From Undaria pinnatifida (Eukaryota > Sar > Phaeophyceae > Laminariales > Alariaceae), in the NCBI GenBank assembly GCA_012845835.1, contig JABAKD010000014.1:11255219-11319218 (forward strand): a stretch of DNA of 64,000 nucleotides. The letters run 5' to 3'. Of the stretch, positions 1 to 54,349 are shown one piece after another. The notes beneath the pieces are model-generated. The model had not been told where the DNA came from and did not search any database. It saw only the letters and a list, made by a program, of their open reading frames with translations. Every line of letters starts with the position of its first letter. Position 1 is the first letter of the stretch. The position numbers and the translations under genes were made by a program.

Positions 1-2691
1 ATTACACCCTTCCCGTAGCATGCGTCCGCAACATTGCCAAATAGTATTTTGTGTTAGTAGTTATCCTGCGCGAACAAGAGTAATGAGTGGGGGGAAGGAT
101 TACTGGCAGCAGGGGATGTTTCCATCGTTTTATCCCCCTATGCACAAAAGCACACCCGAAGAACGGCACTTAGTTGATGGTTTTGAAAGGTCCAAGTCGA
201 CTTGGCATGTGGCACGGTACGTTCTGCGGCACTTCTTGTTACTTGCTCTGTCTGTGTTTCTTTTTTTCGGTACGGTTCGTATTCTACGCTTGCTTGGTAT
301 TGTTTTATTATGCAGAAATGATGCGTTTTTCGCGCTGCGTGGAACCAATCGTGCTACACGATACTAGCCGGGATTCTGCTAATAATAATAATAATTCCCT
401 TATGATACACAGCAGTGGTGTTCCCACCCCGTCGCGATGGGATCCTGGTCCCATATTGTTACCTTTAAAGTTGACATATATAAACTATATAGACTATGAT
501 GTTTGGTCATTTGAGCCGCCTCCCGTGCGTGTTCTTGCCAGCCACCGTTTTGAGACCATTAGATTGTTATTGCGGTGAGAAACCCTACGCGGTCCACGAA
601 ACGAGTTTACTGATTATTGAGTCTTTCTTGCAATTGCCTTTTTTTGCTTCGCAGGCTGTTGTGTAGGTTTCGCTTTTCGCATCCACTACGTTTGGCATTG
701 CTTAAGCAAAGCTCTCCTCTATACGGTATTCACGACGTGTGTACCTGTGATACATCTATCTCTGTCTCGTAGGTTGTGGTGCTGTTGTAGTTGTGTGACC
801 TCAGCAGAGGTCCCTACTGCTGTAGGGTGAAGAATCAGCACGAACATTATTAACATTATTATTATACGGTGGCTTGGCTCTAGGTCTGATGTATGGCTAG
901 AAATAACAGTTTATTGTTAAGAACACGCGCAGATACACCTCCCACTCGTTGTATTCCTGGCAACCGCAACAACAGCGCGCTTACCACCCTTCCTTCCCGC
1001 GCCAACTGCGGTGTTGGGCTGTGCCATGCCATGTCATATATTATATCCTCGCGCAATGGCGGCAATATACCGAAGTGGGCGAGGATCCCGATGCTATAAT
1101 AGGTTCACATCCACAGCAGCGAGTTGTATATACGTGCGACGTCATTTACCTACCTGCCAGATGTTTACCGCCTCTCCGCTCCACACGCTTTCGTGACTGG
1201 AAAACTATCTCACACTACTTCCCAATACGTGGAAGCAGTTCTACAGAACAGTGTAGTTACTGTAGTAGGGGTTACTGAAAGTAGATCGATACGGCCCGGC
1301 AGCCGGTACCATGATCCGTGATGGGATCAAAAGCATCGGAAGACATGCGAGGCAATTACACTGCTGCTTTAATTTTTTATGTTCTGTCTACCAGGAATCT
1401 ATTACACTTCTTTAAAATTTCATGGTCTATCTTCCAGGAATCTATTATTATTATGGTGGCGGATCGCCCTTTTGGTCTCATGGTACCCTTGAATGCTAAT
1501 ATCAATATTATTAATACTATTGATAATGTATTATTGTCCTGTGGGTAACTTTTTTAAGGCTCCAAACGGCACCCACCCGTTCTCGGAAAAGGGCGTCTGG
1601 TTTTTCACGGCGTGCCCGATATCCAACTCATCGTCGCCGGTGTCGCGCATCATCGCGTACCACCTGGTGTACACAACAATGATATGAAAACACCAACGGT
1701 TACGGCGAGACGCGCGTGATCGGGAGGATATCTTAATTTCGTACCAGTATTTGTATTTCGTTGGTTTGAACACAATTATAATAATCAATTCGTATTCAGA
1801 TTAACTAAAAACAGTCCTTATATTCATATTTACGTTCGTAGTGGCACAGTAGTATATCCAAACCCTCCATACTTTTTCTTCCCTTTTTCTTTCCTGGTCG
1901 ATCGGACCGTGGATCAAGTTACACGTGAAGAGTGGTATTTTGATCACCAAGGCGTATTTTCAGAAGCGCCCATTTCTGGCCCGTTTGGGGTCCGGGTTGG
2001 GGTCAGGGATAGAGCTTCGTAGGGCTACGGTTAGAGTTAGGTTTAGCGTGAGGGAGTGGGTTGGGTCTACGCCCGCACCTCGATCCGACCAGGAAGTGCT
2101 TTCTGCTCGCAAACGCGAACAGCCCACCGCCCCAAAGATCCGGCCGGCTAACTTGTTAGGTGAGCTCTTCTCGATTTTCGTCATTTTGAAATCTGAATCT
2201 TTAGCTTTTGAGATATCTACCGAGCAATATACTTTCATTTTTTACTCGATGACCAGGAGCAGCATCGGTACGCCGTAGCATCGGAGCATCTCATACCTGG
2301 AGCATCCCACGCTGGAAGAAGGAGGCGAGAGCTATACATGGTTTAGTTTCACCCTACGGTGGTGTGGAGATACGACTCCAAAGGCTACAGTACAGCAGTC
2401 AGTCACCGGAAGCTTTTTTTCAGAGGCAAATAAGTATATATATCACATCAGATTTGAAAATCGGATCATTTTTTTTGTCGATCGGTGTGTATACGCGGAG
2501 CGCGAGGGTGAGGCAGGTGAGGGACGGGGCAGCGGCGCGAGCTAGGAACTTCGCAGGAGCTAGGGCGACTGCCACCACGAGACAGGAGAGCACACATCGG
2601 TCTGGCAGGTGTCGGATCCCTTGGGTTGGCGCTGGACGCTTTAGCCTGACAGGGCCTCTAGGTTTAGGTGGCGGTGGAGTACAGCAGCAGC

Positions 2692-44037
<41,346 letters not shown>

Positions 44038-47000
44038 TTGTGTGTCCAATCAATTAATAGCTTTCGTAGAGTCCAGGTCGATTTGCTTGTCAGAGCACAA
44101 TTTTCCTTACATCCCCACTTTTACAGAGGCATTTTTTTTCAACCCTAGTCCTTGCCTCAAGAGCTGCGATCTTTGTTATTGAACGCGTCTTGAGGACGTC
44201 TACCTACGATCAAACCTGCCAAGCATTGCATTTTTCGTTATTGCATTTTTCGTTCTTAAACGCATCTTGCGGGTGAATAGCTACCAAGGTGCTCTACAAT
44301 TTGACTTGTGATTTTTTATTGTTGAACGCGTCTTGAGGGCGTTTAATTTTGATGGCGGTCGGCTGGTCGCGTTTAGCGCTCACCGTTGCCGCCTGCTTTG
44401 CGATGTCCCACGCAAGCTTATTTCGTGCCAAGGTTGAGGCATCCGACTTCCGTATACCGTATACCACACGCAAGATAACACGCACCCTTGTATAGCCCTC
44501 GGACGAATTTCGCAGCTGGTTTCTCTCAAAAGGGAGAGAGGAGAATAGCGGTGAACGCCAACAACGCCGAGTGACTTGTCTGTGGACAGTTCTCAACATG
44601 TTTCCCAAACCGGCAGTTTGGTCGTGTATTCCCGTTTAGCTTGGGAAACTTCGCCGCTGAAATTGAACCTATTGATAGGTCCCATTACGTAATAATCCCA
44701 CTGATTGGTCCTGTTGATAGGGGGGTGTTTTCTTGCGTGTCATACGGTTCTGTTCGGGTTGTTGTGTCTGGTTACGCGTGATCACTCACACGCCTTGGTT
44801 GTTGGTATGTTGGTATTGCTCCTACCTCTTTATTGCCATCATCCTTTTTATTTGGTCATTTGTGACGTGCTCGTATTCTTTGTAGATATTGTGCATGGTA
44901 TGTTTGTCAGCTCTTGCCTCCCCCAGATAAATTCGCTTTTCCTCGGAAGACCGATCCTTTTATAGTCTGAACTGGCGAAAAATTATTTTCAGACAATAAT
45001 CGTGCAGCATGGCGCATTTTTATCGTCGTTTCTTAAACTTTCCGTTTGGGTGGGGTTGTCAGGGCACGTGCTGGGCGTGTTGTTGCCAGAGCATGTGCTG
45101 GACGCGTTGCTTTTTAGCGTCATGAAAAGATCTAAACGACCTAGCTGGTAGCACGGTCGCTGTCGAGTATCCGTACCGTGGACGAGGGGTGCTCGCACGG
45201 TGGGAGAGTTCTTGCTTCGCTCATGTAGCCTCGCGGCTGGTCTATGTGTACATTACGCCGCCACCGTTTGGCTACGGCAAGATACACCGATACTGCACAC
45301 AGTAGAATATGTCTCGTCGAGTCGAGACCTGTCTACAGATGCATCGACCTTACTTTTGGCAGTATTCCCTCTCCCCTCTCCCCTCTCCCCATTAATTGCG
45401 TTCGATAGGAAAGCAGCTTGGAAGTTCGTCCGATACTAATATACTATTGTTATACTGTTGTATGAGAATGGGTGTTGCGCAGTAGCACGGTAGCATGATT
45501 GCGTCTGGTTCACGACGGCACGTGCTGCACTTTGCACCGCCATCGTTTGGCTACGGCAGGATATAGTATGGTACGATCGATTTGGTCTGCTTTTTTTATG
45601 GTCTGGTTCGCTGATTATACGCAATTCTGCCATTCCGCTTAGCAGAGAGTGATCGGTGAACGGGCTTACCGATTGTGAGCACGGTGTGGCTACGGTACGA
45701 TGTGCGCTGCGTAGTAGTTTCAGTAGGATCGATTGCGTTTGGTTCACTGGCGGTACGCATTGCTGTACCATTCCGTCCAGCGTAGAAATAAGTGAACTAT
45801 TAACATCGAGCGAGCGAGCCTATCAATTTTTTAGCGCTGTTATGTTTATGTTTAGTGGTCATTTTTATTGTGCCCGTGCAGGCTTGTCAAGCCTGCTAGT
45901 GGTTTTGAGTTTGAGCAGGGTATCTGTACCGTCTGCTGCTATTGTTGAGTCTGGTTGCGTGTCTGCACCGTCTGCCGGTGTTTTCGGAGTTTGAGTAACG
46001 CCCTTGTACCGTCCGGAATTTTGGAGTTTGAGTGACGAAGGTACCTGTACCGTCATCGTGTGAAGCGCGGCCCTGATGCATAGCTAATTCATCGGTTGAC
46101 GGCCTTGAGTACTACAAAGTACCAGGTAGCTGGCATAGATTGGGCCCATGGCGGTCTCTTTAGAGGTAATACACGGTAGTGCTGTATTTTACAGTAGTGT
46201 GGGGAGCGCCTTGATGTCTCCTTGAATGCTACACTACTGTCATGTCAAGGAGATATAGCGCAGTTTTGACCTTGAGTACGTAGCGTATCTATACGCCCGT
46301 CGCGCATGAAGCGTGGCCCCGACCCACAGGAAATATGTTGAATCACGGTCTAGTTTTGGCCCCGTGACAGCTTTTTTAGACGTAAAATACTGGTGCAGTG
46401 TAGGGAGCGCCTTGACGGACGTCCGGCAAGGGGCAAGAGTGCAGTTTGGAGTTTGAGTAGCGTACCTGAAACGTCTGCGGGTGTAGTCTAGGCATGTTTG
46501 GGTTTGGAGTAAGTTATGTACCTGTACCGTCGTCGTCGTATGAAGCGGGGCCCTGACGCATAGCAAAAATGTCCCTTGACGGTCTTGAGTACTACCAGGT
46601 ACCAGGTATAGTTTTGGGCCGTTACGGCCTCTTTAGACGTAGCAATGTAATACTAGTGTAGTGCCGTATAACACGGAAGGTATACCACGCCTTGACACCC
46701 AGCTGACCTTATGTGATGATGATGACCATCATCATGATCATCATTATGATTTTAGCGACAAACGGGGAGAGGGCAAACAGGGCAAACGCCGAGCGAAGCG
46801 TCTTTGGCAAGGCCTGGATGATATCGAGATCTTCCCGAGGCCGCCAATTTCGTTGTGTGTGTACACCCCAGGTTCTGAAGGAAATTGGCCCTAACATTCA
46901 TCCCAGGGTGTCTTACAACAAAACACTGCTACTACTACTATTAATACTATACTATAGTCTACAGCAGTATTATTATTGGTGTTGTACGGTAGTGTGTGAA

Positions 47001-49760
47001 GTGCCTACACGGATGTCCGCAAAAACCGTCCGTCAAGAAGAGGGCAACATGTCAACAACAGTGCAATCGAACGACTTGCTCTTTGGACGCAAGTAGTTAG
47101 CAGTACTAGTAGGGGATTGCCTACGCGTCTCAACTTCTTAGGATTATTCCTAGCGAAAAAACACGCAAGAATCGGATCGTCACAAAAAAAACGATGCTTT
47201 TTCACGAATTGAGTCGTGGTGGCTGTTACGAGTCGTGATTTGAAAAGTGTTCAAAGGATTCCATAATAAGGATTGATATCGCGCTTCGCGACGAAAAAAA
47301 CGTTATCTTGCTCTTGAAAGCGCGACATGTCAGAGTACGCTGGTGAATAAGCGTGATATTTCAGAATTAAATTTGCAAATGTCATGATTGGCGGCCTTGT
47401 TGTCACGAACCCTGATTTTTGGTGTTCGTTAGGAATGACCCTTACGGCGACTGCTTGCTGCATCTAACAGCAGCAAGCATTAGTGTGAATGTCTTTGAAG
47501 AGTGCTTAAGAGATTTATCAGGGAGATTCTAATTCTCACCTAGAACTGAAGTAGAAGCGAAGCTGGAACGCAGCCTTCAGCTATTTGTTTTTGTATGTGG
47601 TGGAGTTCTGGCGATAGTTTTTCATGTATGTCGTATTACAGACCTCTACTTGCTACTGCAAGTAAGTAGTGTAAGCCTATAGTCTAATGTGCCAAGCGGC
47701 GCGTGCCCTTTTATATCGTAGTTTTGCACTTTTTTTTGCGTTTGTTGTGGTGGCGGTGTAGGTGACGCTATATATGCAACATTGGATTGTAGGGTTGGTA
47801 CTAAATACAAGCTTCCCCTTCGGCTTGTGGGATTGGCTTGAAAGGTGGTGCCTGTCGCAAAGTGAGGAGAGGGGATACACGCTTGGAAGCAAAATAAAAC
47901 AAAATAGCGAAGCCAGCGCGCAGCAACTAACTACTGTTCCGGCAAGTAACAGCGTTAGTTAGCTTACCAGTGGTAGTGCCAGTAGTACCAATCCAAACGA
48001 GTTTACTGCTTAAGTCTGTTCGAGGCACATGCATGCGGCGTACTATACACACGAAATAAATGCTTCGCTTACTACTGGTTAGGCATATTATTAATACATG
48101 CCGGCTGTATGTTTGACACCTCGGTATTCGCACACCTGGTACATACATGTAGTTCTTCTACCGGCAACGGCGTTTGAACTTGGTTATATAATCGACCGCT
48201 GTGTCGTGGATCGATGCGCAATGCAATCCTGGATAACAAGATGTGAGACGATCGGCCTTAGCCATCGCGTTGCCAGGCTAACATGGTGTCGCATGTCTCA
48301 TGCCTCCTTCATTGATTTTGATTTTGATTCATGCCTTGCTATTATTGTACTTCGTACAACTGTTGTACAAGCACATGGTCGCCTTTTCCTTCATCTTCAA
48401 ACCGAAAGCAGGAAACTGTTTGTTTTCGCAGCATGGCTTAAGCTTATAAAATTAAAATGTCACCTCCTGTCGTTGCATTTGCACGCGAAATGTACCGTTC
48501 GGTCTGAGCTCACGTGTGTCAGAACGCCGTTCCGCCATTCTACGAACGAGTATTGTAAATCCATAATACGAATGAGTATTCTAAATCCATTTCGGGTTTA
48601 ATTTCTGTTTAGGCTATTATTGCTCAGACGGCTACATTTCCTTGTTCCCAGTGGATTGACCGCGGTTTTTACCGCGCGCGGCTAACTTCCGCCTCAGGAC
48701 CCCAGAGGCCACGTGCTCGCGGTGGTGTCTCCGCACATGTCACCCGCCGCCATCTAGGAAGCCTCGCGGGCCTGCTCGCTAAGGTCGACGAGCAGTCCCA
48801 TAAAGAGTCCCAAAATGTTTACGTCACTTAAGTCTTCTTATAGTCTTACTTGCTCAAAGCCTGAAGTCTCTGTATTTAAGACAATCGCGCCCAGTATGCT
48901 GATGATGATGCACAGTCCAGTGTATACCGCTGGCTGTTGACTAACATCAAGTCAAAGATATACTTATCAAACCAGTACACTGATCGCTCCACCAAGTAGT
49001 AAGCATCTTTTATTTTCAAGTCCAAACAAATCGACATAAGACATAATAGTTAATTACACTAGTACAACAAACAGCAGTAGTATTAATAGTAGTGATGGCA
49101 ATCAGCAAACAAAAATCAACGTACCTGGCAGTCGATTATTCATGTGATTGCTTGTACTCATAATAATGCAATCGCCGAGGCATTGTTACTTGATTACGCG
49201 ATCATGCAACTAGCCGTGACAAACCTTTTGAGACTTCAACAAGCAATCCTATTAATAGATATGAGACATCACGAAGCTGAAAAGCTGAGAAGCAACGAAA
49301 CATACATCTAGAAAAGTTGGGAAGCTTGCACCACCAACAGCAGCGGATCTCGAGAGAGAAGACCCACGACCACAGCGAATGCTGGCGAGATCCACGACAA
49401 CAGCGAATGCTGGCGAGAGCTCTCCCCCTCTAGGGCAGAGGTCAACGTAAAACCTTCCACGGCATCATCCACGCTCATTTGGCCTTGTCCGGAGCGACGT
49501 CGGTGGGCCGTGGTGTGCTTGTTGTGTTTCGAGATAGAGGGTCTATCGTTAAACGAACTGCAGGCTGTAGTTTTTGACGATCAAGCAGCACAAACAACGA
49601 CGAGCACCAACCCAACATTAATGAAAGGTCCAACAACAGTATGATAAGACAGTGTATAACAAATACCGCATCATACGAATGTCACTAATGATAATAATAC
49701 ATACCTCCTGACTGACCTGATTATGATTAATGACCCTGATAGCTACACTGTAGTTGCAAG
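44038..49760. other. Intergenic region with decayed repeats
   Basis: No gene is supported over 5.7 kb. Three copies of TTGAACGCGTCTTGAGG-like words lie at 44178-44345. Between 45.8 and 46.65 kb a decayed unit recurs (GAGTTTGAGTA, CCTGTACCGTC, GAAGCGCGGCCCTGA, GGTCTTGAGTACTACCAGG). Open frames of 104 codons (44294-44608, minus), 127 codons (46713-47096, plus) and 167 codons (48098-48601, plus) have no recognisable domain. Confidence 0.5.
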
Positions 49761-49761
49761 G

Positions 49762-49882
49762 GGAGTCACCGACCTATATCCTTAATGAGGACACACAACC
49801 CGTAATACGCGCGATCGGAGTATCAAACACAGCTTGCAAATATGAGTTTCGACGAAATATTCGGTCTCACAGCTGGATGGAG
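49762..49882 (+). repeat. Repeat S fragment at the left edge of the retroelement
   Basis: GGGAGTCACCGACC, then CAGCTTGCAAATATGAGT and TCGACGAAATATTCGGTCTC, then ACAGCTGGATGG. It is related to 39675-39800 and to the S units at 55.3-60.1 kb. The retroelement begins right after it, so S is the probable insertion site. Confidence 0.65.
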
Positions 49883-49901
49883 CAGAATATTATCGAAGTA
49901 T

Positions 49902-51076
49902 GAGAAAAAGCTGAAGCTCTCGTGGCTGCTGCTGTACGCGGTCCTAATCAGGCCGCCTCGGCTGCTGCTCGAGTCGAGGCTCATGCTGCTGTCGACGCTG
50001 TGCAAGCTGGGGTTGACAAACGCCGTGCCGAAGCTCTGGCTGCTGTTCAAGCTGAGTCCGAAGGTCGTCGTGCCGCAGCCGCTTCGGCTGCTGCTTCTGC
50101 TGCGTCTGCCACCGCGGCACCATCTTTGCTCAGCCCCAGTCCCGCTGTGCCCGAGGCTGCGGGGGTAATATAGGCTGAAGTGCTGCGCTGGCAAGGGCAG
50201 GTGTCTGGCGAGTTTGCTCGGATAGACGGAGATATGTTCCGCCTCAAGTCGACGATGGATCATCTGCTGGCCTCCTTTAAAACCCTGCAGGATGCGGTGG
50301 CTGGTGGCGCGTCTAAAACCGAGCACGTCGAGGCCATGCTCCAGCAGTTCATAGACAACGTTGCCGATCAGCAGCCGGCCCCGCGGGACAGTGGGGACGC
50401 GAGAGAGCGCCACGTCCAAAGGTCGCAGTTAACTGACGACACTGCGCTATGGAAAAAGATGGCGTCCAGAAAACATTGGGTGCTCCACGGGCGCATACCT
50501 CCCAACATTGGCGACTCGGCGGCGGATATCCAGTCCTTCGTAGGCGAGGACATCAACGTCACGACGTCAGTGGCTACCCAGCTCCGCGCGATCAGTAACT
50601 TTGACGTTCGTGCGTACGGGCCGCGCGCGGAAGGGATGGTCGAACACCTGCTGATGGTCGCTGACCGCCTCGATTTCTTGCGCCAGGCTCTTGTGGCGGT
50701 CCTGTCTGGTGGGTTTTCCCTCGACAGCGACGGCGACCGCCATTGCCGGGAGAGGGTGGCAACGATCGATGCCGCCTTCACGACAGCGTCTGCCGACCTA
50801 CGCCGGCACACCCAAGCAAAATCAAGCAACCAGCAATATTATCCTGCTCTCTGGCTCCGCGGCGCGGGCTGTCATGAGCAAGATGGTAAACGACGATCTT
50901 CGTCTCCAACTGCAAATTCTTGCATTCGGCTCCCCCGGCCGACGCCACTTCACCTGATGCTCTTCGCGACAGTGGCAGTTCGGCGGCGCCGGCTGGTGGG
51001 TCGCCGGGCGTTGGTGCTGCGCTCAGAGCCCCGCGGTGGGTCCGGGGGTGGTAGTGGCGGCGCTGGTTCTGGATGA
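49902..51076 (+). pseudogene. Gag-like region with internal stop
   Basis: One frame is open from about 49902 to TGA at 51074-51076 except for a TAG at 50171-50173. The first part is an Ala-rich probable coiled coil (AEALVAAAV, KRRAEALAAVQAESEG). The second part holds MFRLKSTMDHLLASFKTLQD and EDINVTTSVATQLRA. No zinc knuckle is visible. Gag identity is inferred from position alone. The end is Gly/Arg-rich and may be shifted out of frame from about 50820 on. Confidence 0.5.
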
Positions 51077-51539
51077 GGACACGGTCCCTTCCTGTCGGTT
51101 GGGCCAACACCTGGGGGGGCGGCTGCTGAGCTTGCCGTTGGTAGAGCGGTGACGGCACCGGGGGCCAGCGGGGGAGCGGGTGCCCGGCCGGCCACCCAAG
51201 GTGTAGGAGGGGGGCTGCGTGGGCGTGCGTTGGTAGCTTTGGCTGGCGATGGGGGTGTGGGGCGTGCTCGCGTGGCGGTGGCTCCTGGCTCGGTCCCCTT
51301 CGGCGACAAAGGTGCGGTTTCTTGTGTGCGTGTGAGTGAGTTGCCGGCTGACTTGCTGCGTGTACAAGGGGCGTTTGATGGCGCACGTTCGGGTGCCTTG
51401 CGATTCGTTGCGGTCGACCCTTGGTTGGATGCTCGGGCGGTTGTGATGCAGGCGATGGCCGAGCAAGGCTCCGCGAGCCTCGGTCATCTCGCCTCGGTAA
51501 ACTCCCCCCTCTTGAGACAGTGTCAGCGCCCTCGTCTCG

Positions 51540-52830
51540 TACATCTGCTTCAGCGAGGCAGGTGTCGCAGCTCGTTGGCTTCCTTATACATGTCTCCTTT
51601 GTTGTGCGTCCGGGGCGGTTTTTCGTGAACCGTTTGTTGGCTTCGGTGGGTATGCCGCGCATATCTGCCGGATCTGATTTCGGTTTTCAAGGCGCAGATG
51701 TTTCCCCAAAAAAGGGGCTGCTGCCGTCGCGCACGTCAGAATTTCCCCGCCGCGGGGGGTTCCAGTTGTATCTATCCCGGGTGATTGTGGGCCTGTTTCT
51801 GGCTCTGGTGGCAACGCCGGGAACTACTTCTTTGTGAGGTATTACGTAGACGATGGCATTGTCGTCGAGTTGCAATGGTGGCCGGACGGTCGCCGTTGTT
51901 TGCGCGCTGTCCAGTCGCTGGCATCGGACCATTTTCGCTTGTTGGGCGAACGTGGTGTCTCTGATCCGCCCCTCCTGTCCGCCAGAAAAATCACTGACTG
52001 GGACACGCAACTGGAGGCGTTGGGTTGGATCATTGACACGGAGGTGCTTACGGTTACGTTGCCGTCCCATAAGCGCCTCAAGCTGCAAAATCTCCTTGCG
52101 GAATGGCCCTCATCTCGTACATCTGCTTCAGCGAGGCAGGTGTCGCAGCTCGTTGGCTTCCTTGTACATGTCTCCTTTGCTGTGCGTCCGGGGCGGTTTT
52201 TCGTGAACCTTTTGTTGGCTTCGGTGGGTATGCCGCGCATATCTGCCGGATCTGATTTCGGTTTTCAAGGCGCAGATGTTTCCCAAAAAGGGGTTGCTGC
52301 CGTCGCGCACGTCGGAATTCCCCGCCGCGGGGGGTTCCAGTTGTCGCTATCCCGGGTGATTGTGGGCCTGTTTCTGGCTCTGGTGGCAACGCCGGGAACT
52401 ACTCCTTTGTGAGGTATTACGTAGACGATGGCATTGTCGTCGAGTTGCAATGGTGGCCGGACGGTCGCCGTTGTTTGCGCGCTGTCCAGTCGCTGGTATC
52501 GGACCATTTTCGCTTGTTGGGCGAACGTGGTGTCTCTGATCCGCCCCTCCAGTCCACCAGAAAAATCACTGACTGGGACACGCAACTGGAGGCGTTGGGT
52601 TGGATCATTGGCACGGAGGCGCTTACGGTTACGTTGCCGTCCCATAAGCGCCTCAAGCTGCAAATCTCCTTGCGGAGTGGCCCTCGTCTCGTACAACTGC
52701 TTCAGCGAGGCAGGTGTCGCAGCTCGTTGGCTTCCTTATACATGTCTCCTTTGCTGTGCGTCCGGGGCGGTTTTTCGTGAACCGTTTGTTGGCTTCGGTG
52801 GGTATGCCGCGCATATCTGCCGGATCTGAT
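51540..52830 (+). pseudogene. Reverse transcriptase with tandemly duplicated YVDD segment
   Basis: The thumb-like stretch SQLVGFLVHVSFAVRPGRFF appears three times (starting near 51560, 52140 and 52712). The palm stretch RYYVDDGIVVELQWWPDGRR appears twice (51835 and 52409). The period is about 574-578 bp. Upstream of each YVDD lies GDCGPVSGSGGNAGNYFFV, in a frame disturbed by small indels. The fingers part of a normal RT is missing before the first unit. The second unit has a one-base deletion (CTGCAAATCTCC against CTGCAAAATCTCC) that shifts the frame into the thumb. Confidence 0.8.
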
Positions 52831-52868
52831 TTGGTTGTCGTACGGCCAACCTCGGGCAGCGCCTCGTC

Positions 52869-53480
52869 TTGGGACCCGAGTTTCAAGGGAACCTCGAGTT
52901 TTGGCGATGGTGTATTGAGGAGGGATTGGACGCGCGCGGAAGAACCTTGTCGGCTCCGATGTATCATTTGCTTGAGCGCCCCTCCCAACGTACTCCGTTT
53001 TCGGGTGCATCCAAAACCGGTGTCGGGGGTTTCTGCCTTGAAACTGGGGTGTACTGGAAATACGATATTGACGCCGGGGAACGATCTCGATTTTGCGGGT
53101 CGAGCAAGTCAGTTGCAGGCGAGACCGATATATCGATTAACGTCCTCGAACTGCTAGGTATGGTCGTCTCCCCGTGGGTCGTCGTATCTCCGTGCGCCGA
53201 GCGCCCGGCCGCGTTGGGGGACTGCGTGTTGTGGCGTGGCGACAACGAAGCAGCCGTAGAGTGGGTGCGGCGTTGTCGAGGCGGGAAGGAGCCGAGATCG
53301 GGCGCGTTGATGCGCCTCCTTGGTGTGCTCAAATTGTCCTCTGGTTGGCACTTCGACGCGAAACACGTAGGGGGTATTTCTAACGTTGCCGCGGACGGTA
53401 TCTCACGCTGGGATCGCGCTTCCGTCCTCGTTAATATGCGTGCTGTCCGTGGGATATGCTGCTCGCGGGCGAGAAGCTGA
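52869..53480 (+). pseudogene. RNase H domain of the retroelement
   Basis: Open frame with SGASKTGVGGF, INVLELLGM, RGDNEAAVEWVRR and HVGGISNVAADGISRW, the four blocks of the DIRS-type RNase H-like domain. The first catalytic Asp, normally in a D-A-S block, is Gly here (GGT where GAT is expected). The Glu and both later Asp residues are present. It is preceded by FQGNLEFWRWCIEEGLD, the usual connection between thumb and RNase H. Confidence 0.8.
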
Positions 53481-54115
53481 TCCCCACGTGGCGTGCCGGG
53501 GGTCGTGTTTTGTGGCCGGCCCTGTGCGCTTCGTTCTGTCTCTTGACTCGCGCGTCAGAAATGTTCGCGGAAACCCGGTTACGAGTTCACGAGACTTATT
53601 GTTTGCGGCGTGCTGATGTTGCATTCTTTTGCGGAAATATTCAGCTTACTGTTGCGCAGTGGTCAACCGCGGATCATGTCAAGGTTCGATTTCGCGGGCC
53701 GCAGGGTGACCAACCGCGGAAAGGGGCGGTTGTCACGCATGTGCGAAAGGGTCCGTCGATGCGCGTGGGGGAAGGTGGCGGCGCCGTCGATCTAATGATC
53801 GAATTGATGTCTTGTTACTTGTTTCTTCCCTCTTCGGCCCCCTTGGTTGCGTGTGTCGTTGGTAATGGCAGATGGTCCATGTGGACACAACATCAAGCGA
53901 CGGTAGCTTTGCGGAAAGTGGTTGCGTTGGCGGGTGTGCGTGCGGAGGAGTACGCCTTGCACTCCCTGAAGATTGGAGGCGCAACGCACTTGTCGGCAGG
54001 GGGTGCAACACCGGCGGTGTTGCAGCGTGAGGGCCGATGGGCTCTGAATAGTTGGGCAAACGCGGAATTACAAAGAAGTGTGTTATCCCGTGTGCACTCT
54101 ACGACTCGAGGGTAA
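53456..54115 (+). pseudogene. Tyrosine recombinase of the retroelement
   Basis: LLTRASEMFA provides the first catalytic Arg (box I). HSLKIGGATHLSAGG is the H-x-x-R box, but Lys replaces Arg. GRWALNSWA supplies the later His/Trp position. No Tyr follows in this frame where the nucleophile is expected; a Tyr codon lies in another frame nearby, suggesting a late indel. It overlaps the end of the RNase H frame by 25 bases. Several hits to catalytic residues mean it is dead. Confidence 0.8.
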
Positions 54116-54176
54116 GGGGGGGCGGGGGGGGGGGGTATACATTCGTAATACGGGTCAACTACCAGTTTGTGCTGGA

Positions 54177-54349
54177 GGCTGGCGTCGAGAGTTCGATGTC
54201 GCCAGTTGGGTTGGGAGTTGACTCGTGTATACGGATGTTAGCGTGGGGTTGCCGGCGGGGCAGCCCCGGGGTATTCCCATCTCCAACCCCCCTCTCCGGG
54301 CGGGGGGTTGCGCATTAATATAATACAACTTCGAAAGCAAAGTGCAAAG
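54177..54349 (+). repeat. Terminal repeat B1 of the retroelement
   Basis: 173 bp, starting GGCTGGCGTCGAGAGTTCGA and ending GAAAGCAAAGTGCAAAG; nearly identical to 55098-55270. It is followed immediately by the A2 word at 54350. Confidence 0.95.

Noticed and set aside
44294-44608. 104-codon minus-strand frame just downstream of the epimerase gene
   Set aside because: No recognisable domain, and it includes a TTGAACGCGTCTTGAGG word that is repeated nearby.
48098-48601. 167-codon plus-strand frame
   Set aside because: No signal peptide, domain or splice context; composition looks like random open sequence.
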